NCBI GenBank assembly: GCA_021731425.1
Contig: JAKFXJ010000043.1
Coordinates: 1 to 8,480, forward strand
Direction of reading: 5' to 3'
DNA: 8,480 bases
DNA from: Limnohabitans sp.
Lineage (GTDB): Bacteria > Pseudomonadota > Gammaproteobacteria > Burkholderiales > Burkholderiaceae_C
Shown: one piece after another, positions 7,463 to 8,480 of the stretch
Layout of the letters: every line of letters begins with the position of its first letter
Position numbering within the stretch: position 1 is the first letter of the stretch
Program-made: the position numbers and the translations under genes
The notes under the pieces: model-generated
The model's database searches: none
Told to the model about the DNA's origin: nothing
The model's input: the letters and a program-made list of their open reading frames with translations, nothing else

Positions 7463-8480
<1,018 letters not shown>

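Overview
The window is an ordinary, gene-dense stretch of housekeeping chromosome. Protein sequences and gene order (pyrG-kdsA-DUF1330-eno on one strand, coaBC-dut divergent from it) point to a betaproteobacterium of the order Burkholderiales, most likely family Comamonadaceae (Limnohabitans/Rhodoferax-like). The family placement is inference from remembered gene order and protein style. I see no transposase, integrase, tRNA, rRNA, CRISPR array, phage gene or toxin-antitoxin pair, and no gene-free stretch longer than about 265 bases.

Layout. (1) 2-373 (+): the C-terminal end of bamC, an outer-membrane assembly lipoprotein, running in from the left edge. A symmetrical terminator at 392-419 lies between it and a convergent tiny Ala/Pro-rich lipoprotein gene (454-645, -). 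(2) 646-843: leader and promoter of that lipoprotein, with a perfect TATAAT and a 10-bp hairpin. (3) 844-1965 (-): roxA, a JmjC/cupin oxygenase that hydroxylates ribosomal protein L16. It is divergent from a SlyD-type peptidyl-prolyl isomerase gene (2053-2586, +). The 87-base gap holds a GC-rich hairpin and a 10-bp palindrome directly before the slyD start. (4) 2627-4351 (-): coaBC then dut, a coenzyme A/dUTPase operon. The T-tract of the slyD terminator is the reverse complement of the last two Lys codons and stop of dut. (5) 4352-4615: divergent control region between coaBC and pyrG, with a very long near-perfect inverted repeat (4431-4515), a TATAAT box and a short pyrG leader folded into a hairpin. 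(6) 4616-8480 (+): pyrG, kdsA, a DUF1330 gene and eno, closely spaced and probably cotranscribed. eno runs off the right edge just before its catalytic lysine.

The genes serve core biosynthesis and quality control: envelope assembly (bamC), CTP supply (pyrG, which also feeds CMP-KDO formation), KDO for LPS (kdsA), PEP supply by glycolysis (eno; PEP is also the KdsA substrate), CoA synthesis (coaBC), dUTP removal (dut), folding (slyD) and ribosome modification (roxA). pyrG, kdsA and eno in one operon join the CTP, KDO and PEP steps that LPS synthesis needs.

Nothing here looks like a new defence or mobile system. The items most worth a second look are the large intergenic inverted repeat, the structured SD-poor pyrG leader, the probable leaderless slyD transcript, the metal-type KdsA, and the internally repeated mini-lipoprotein.
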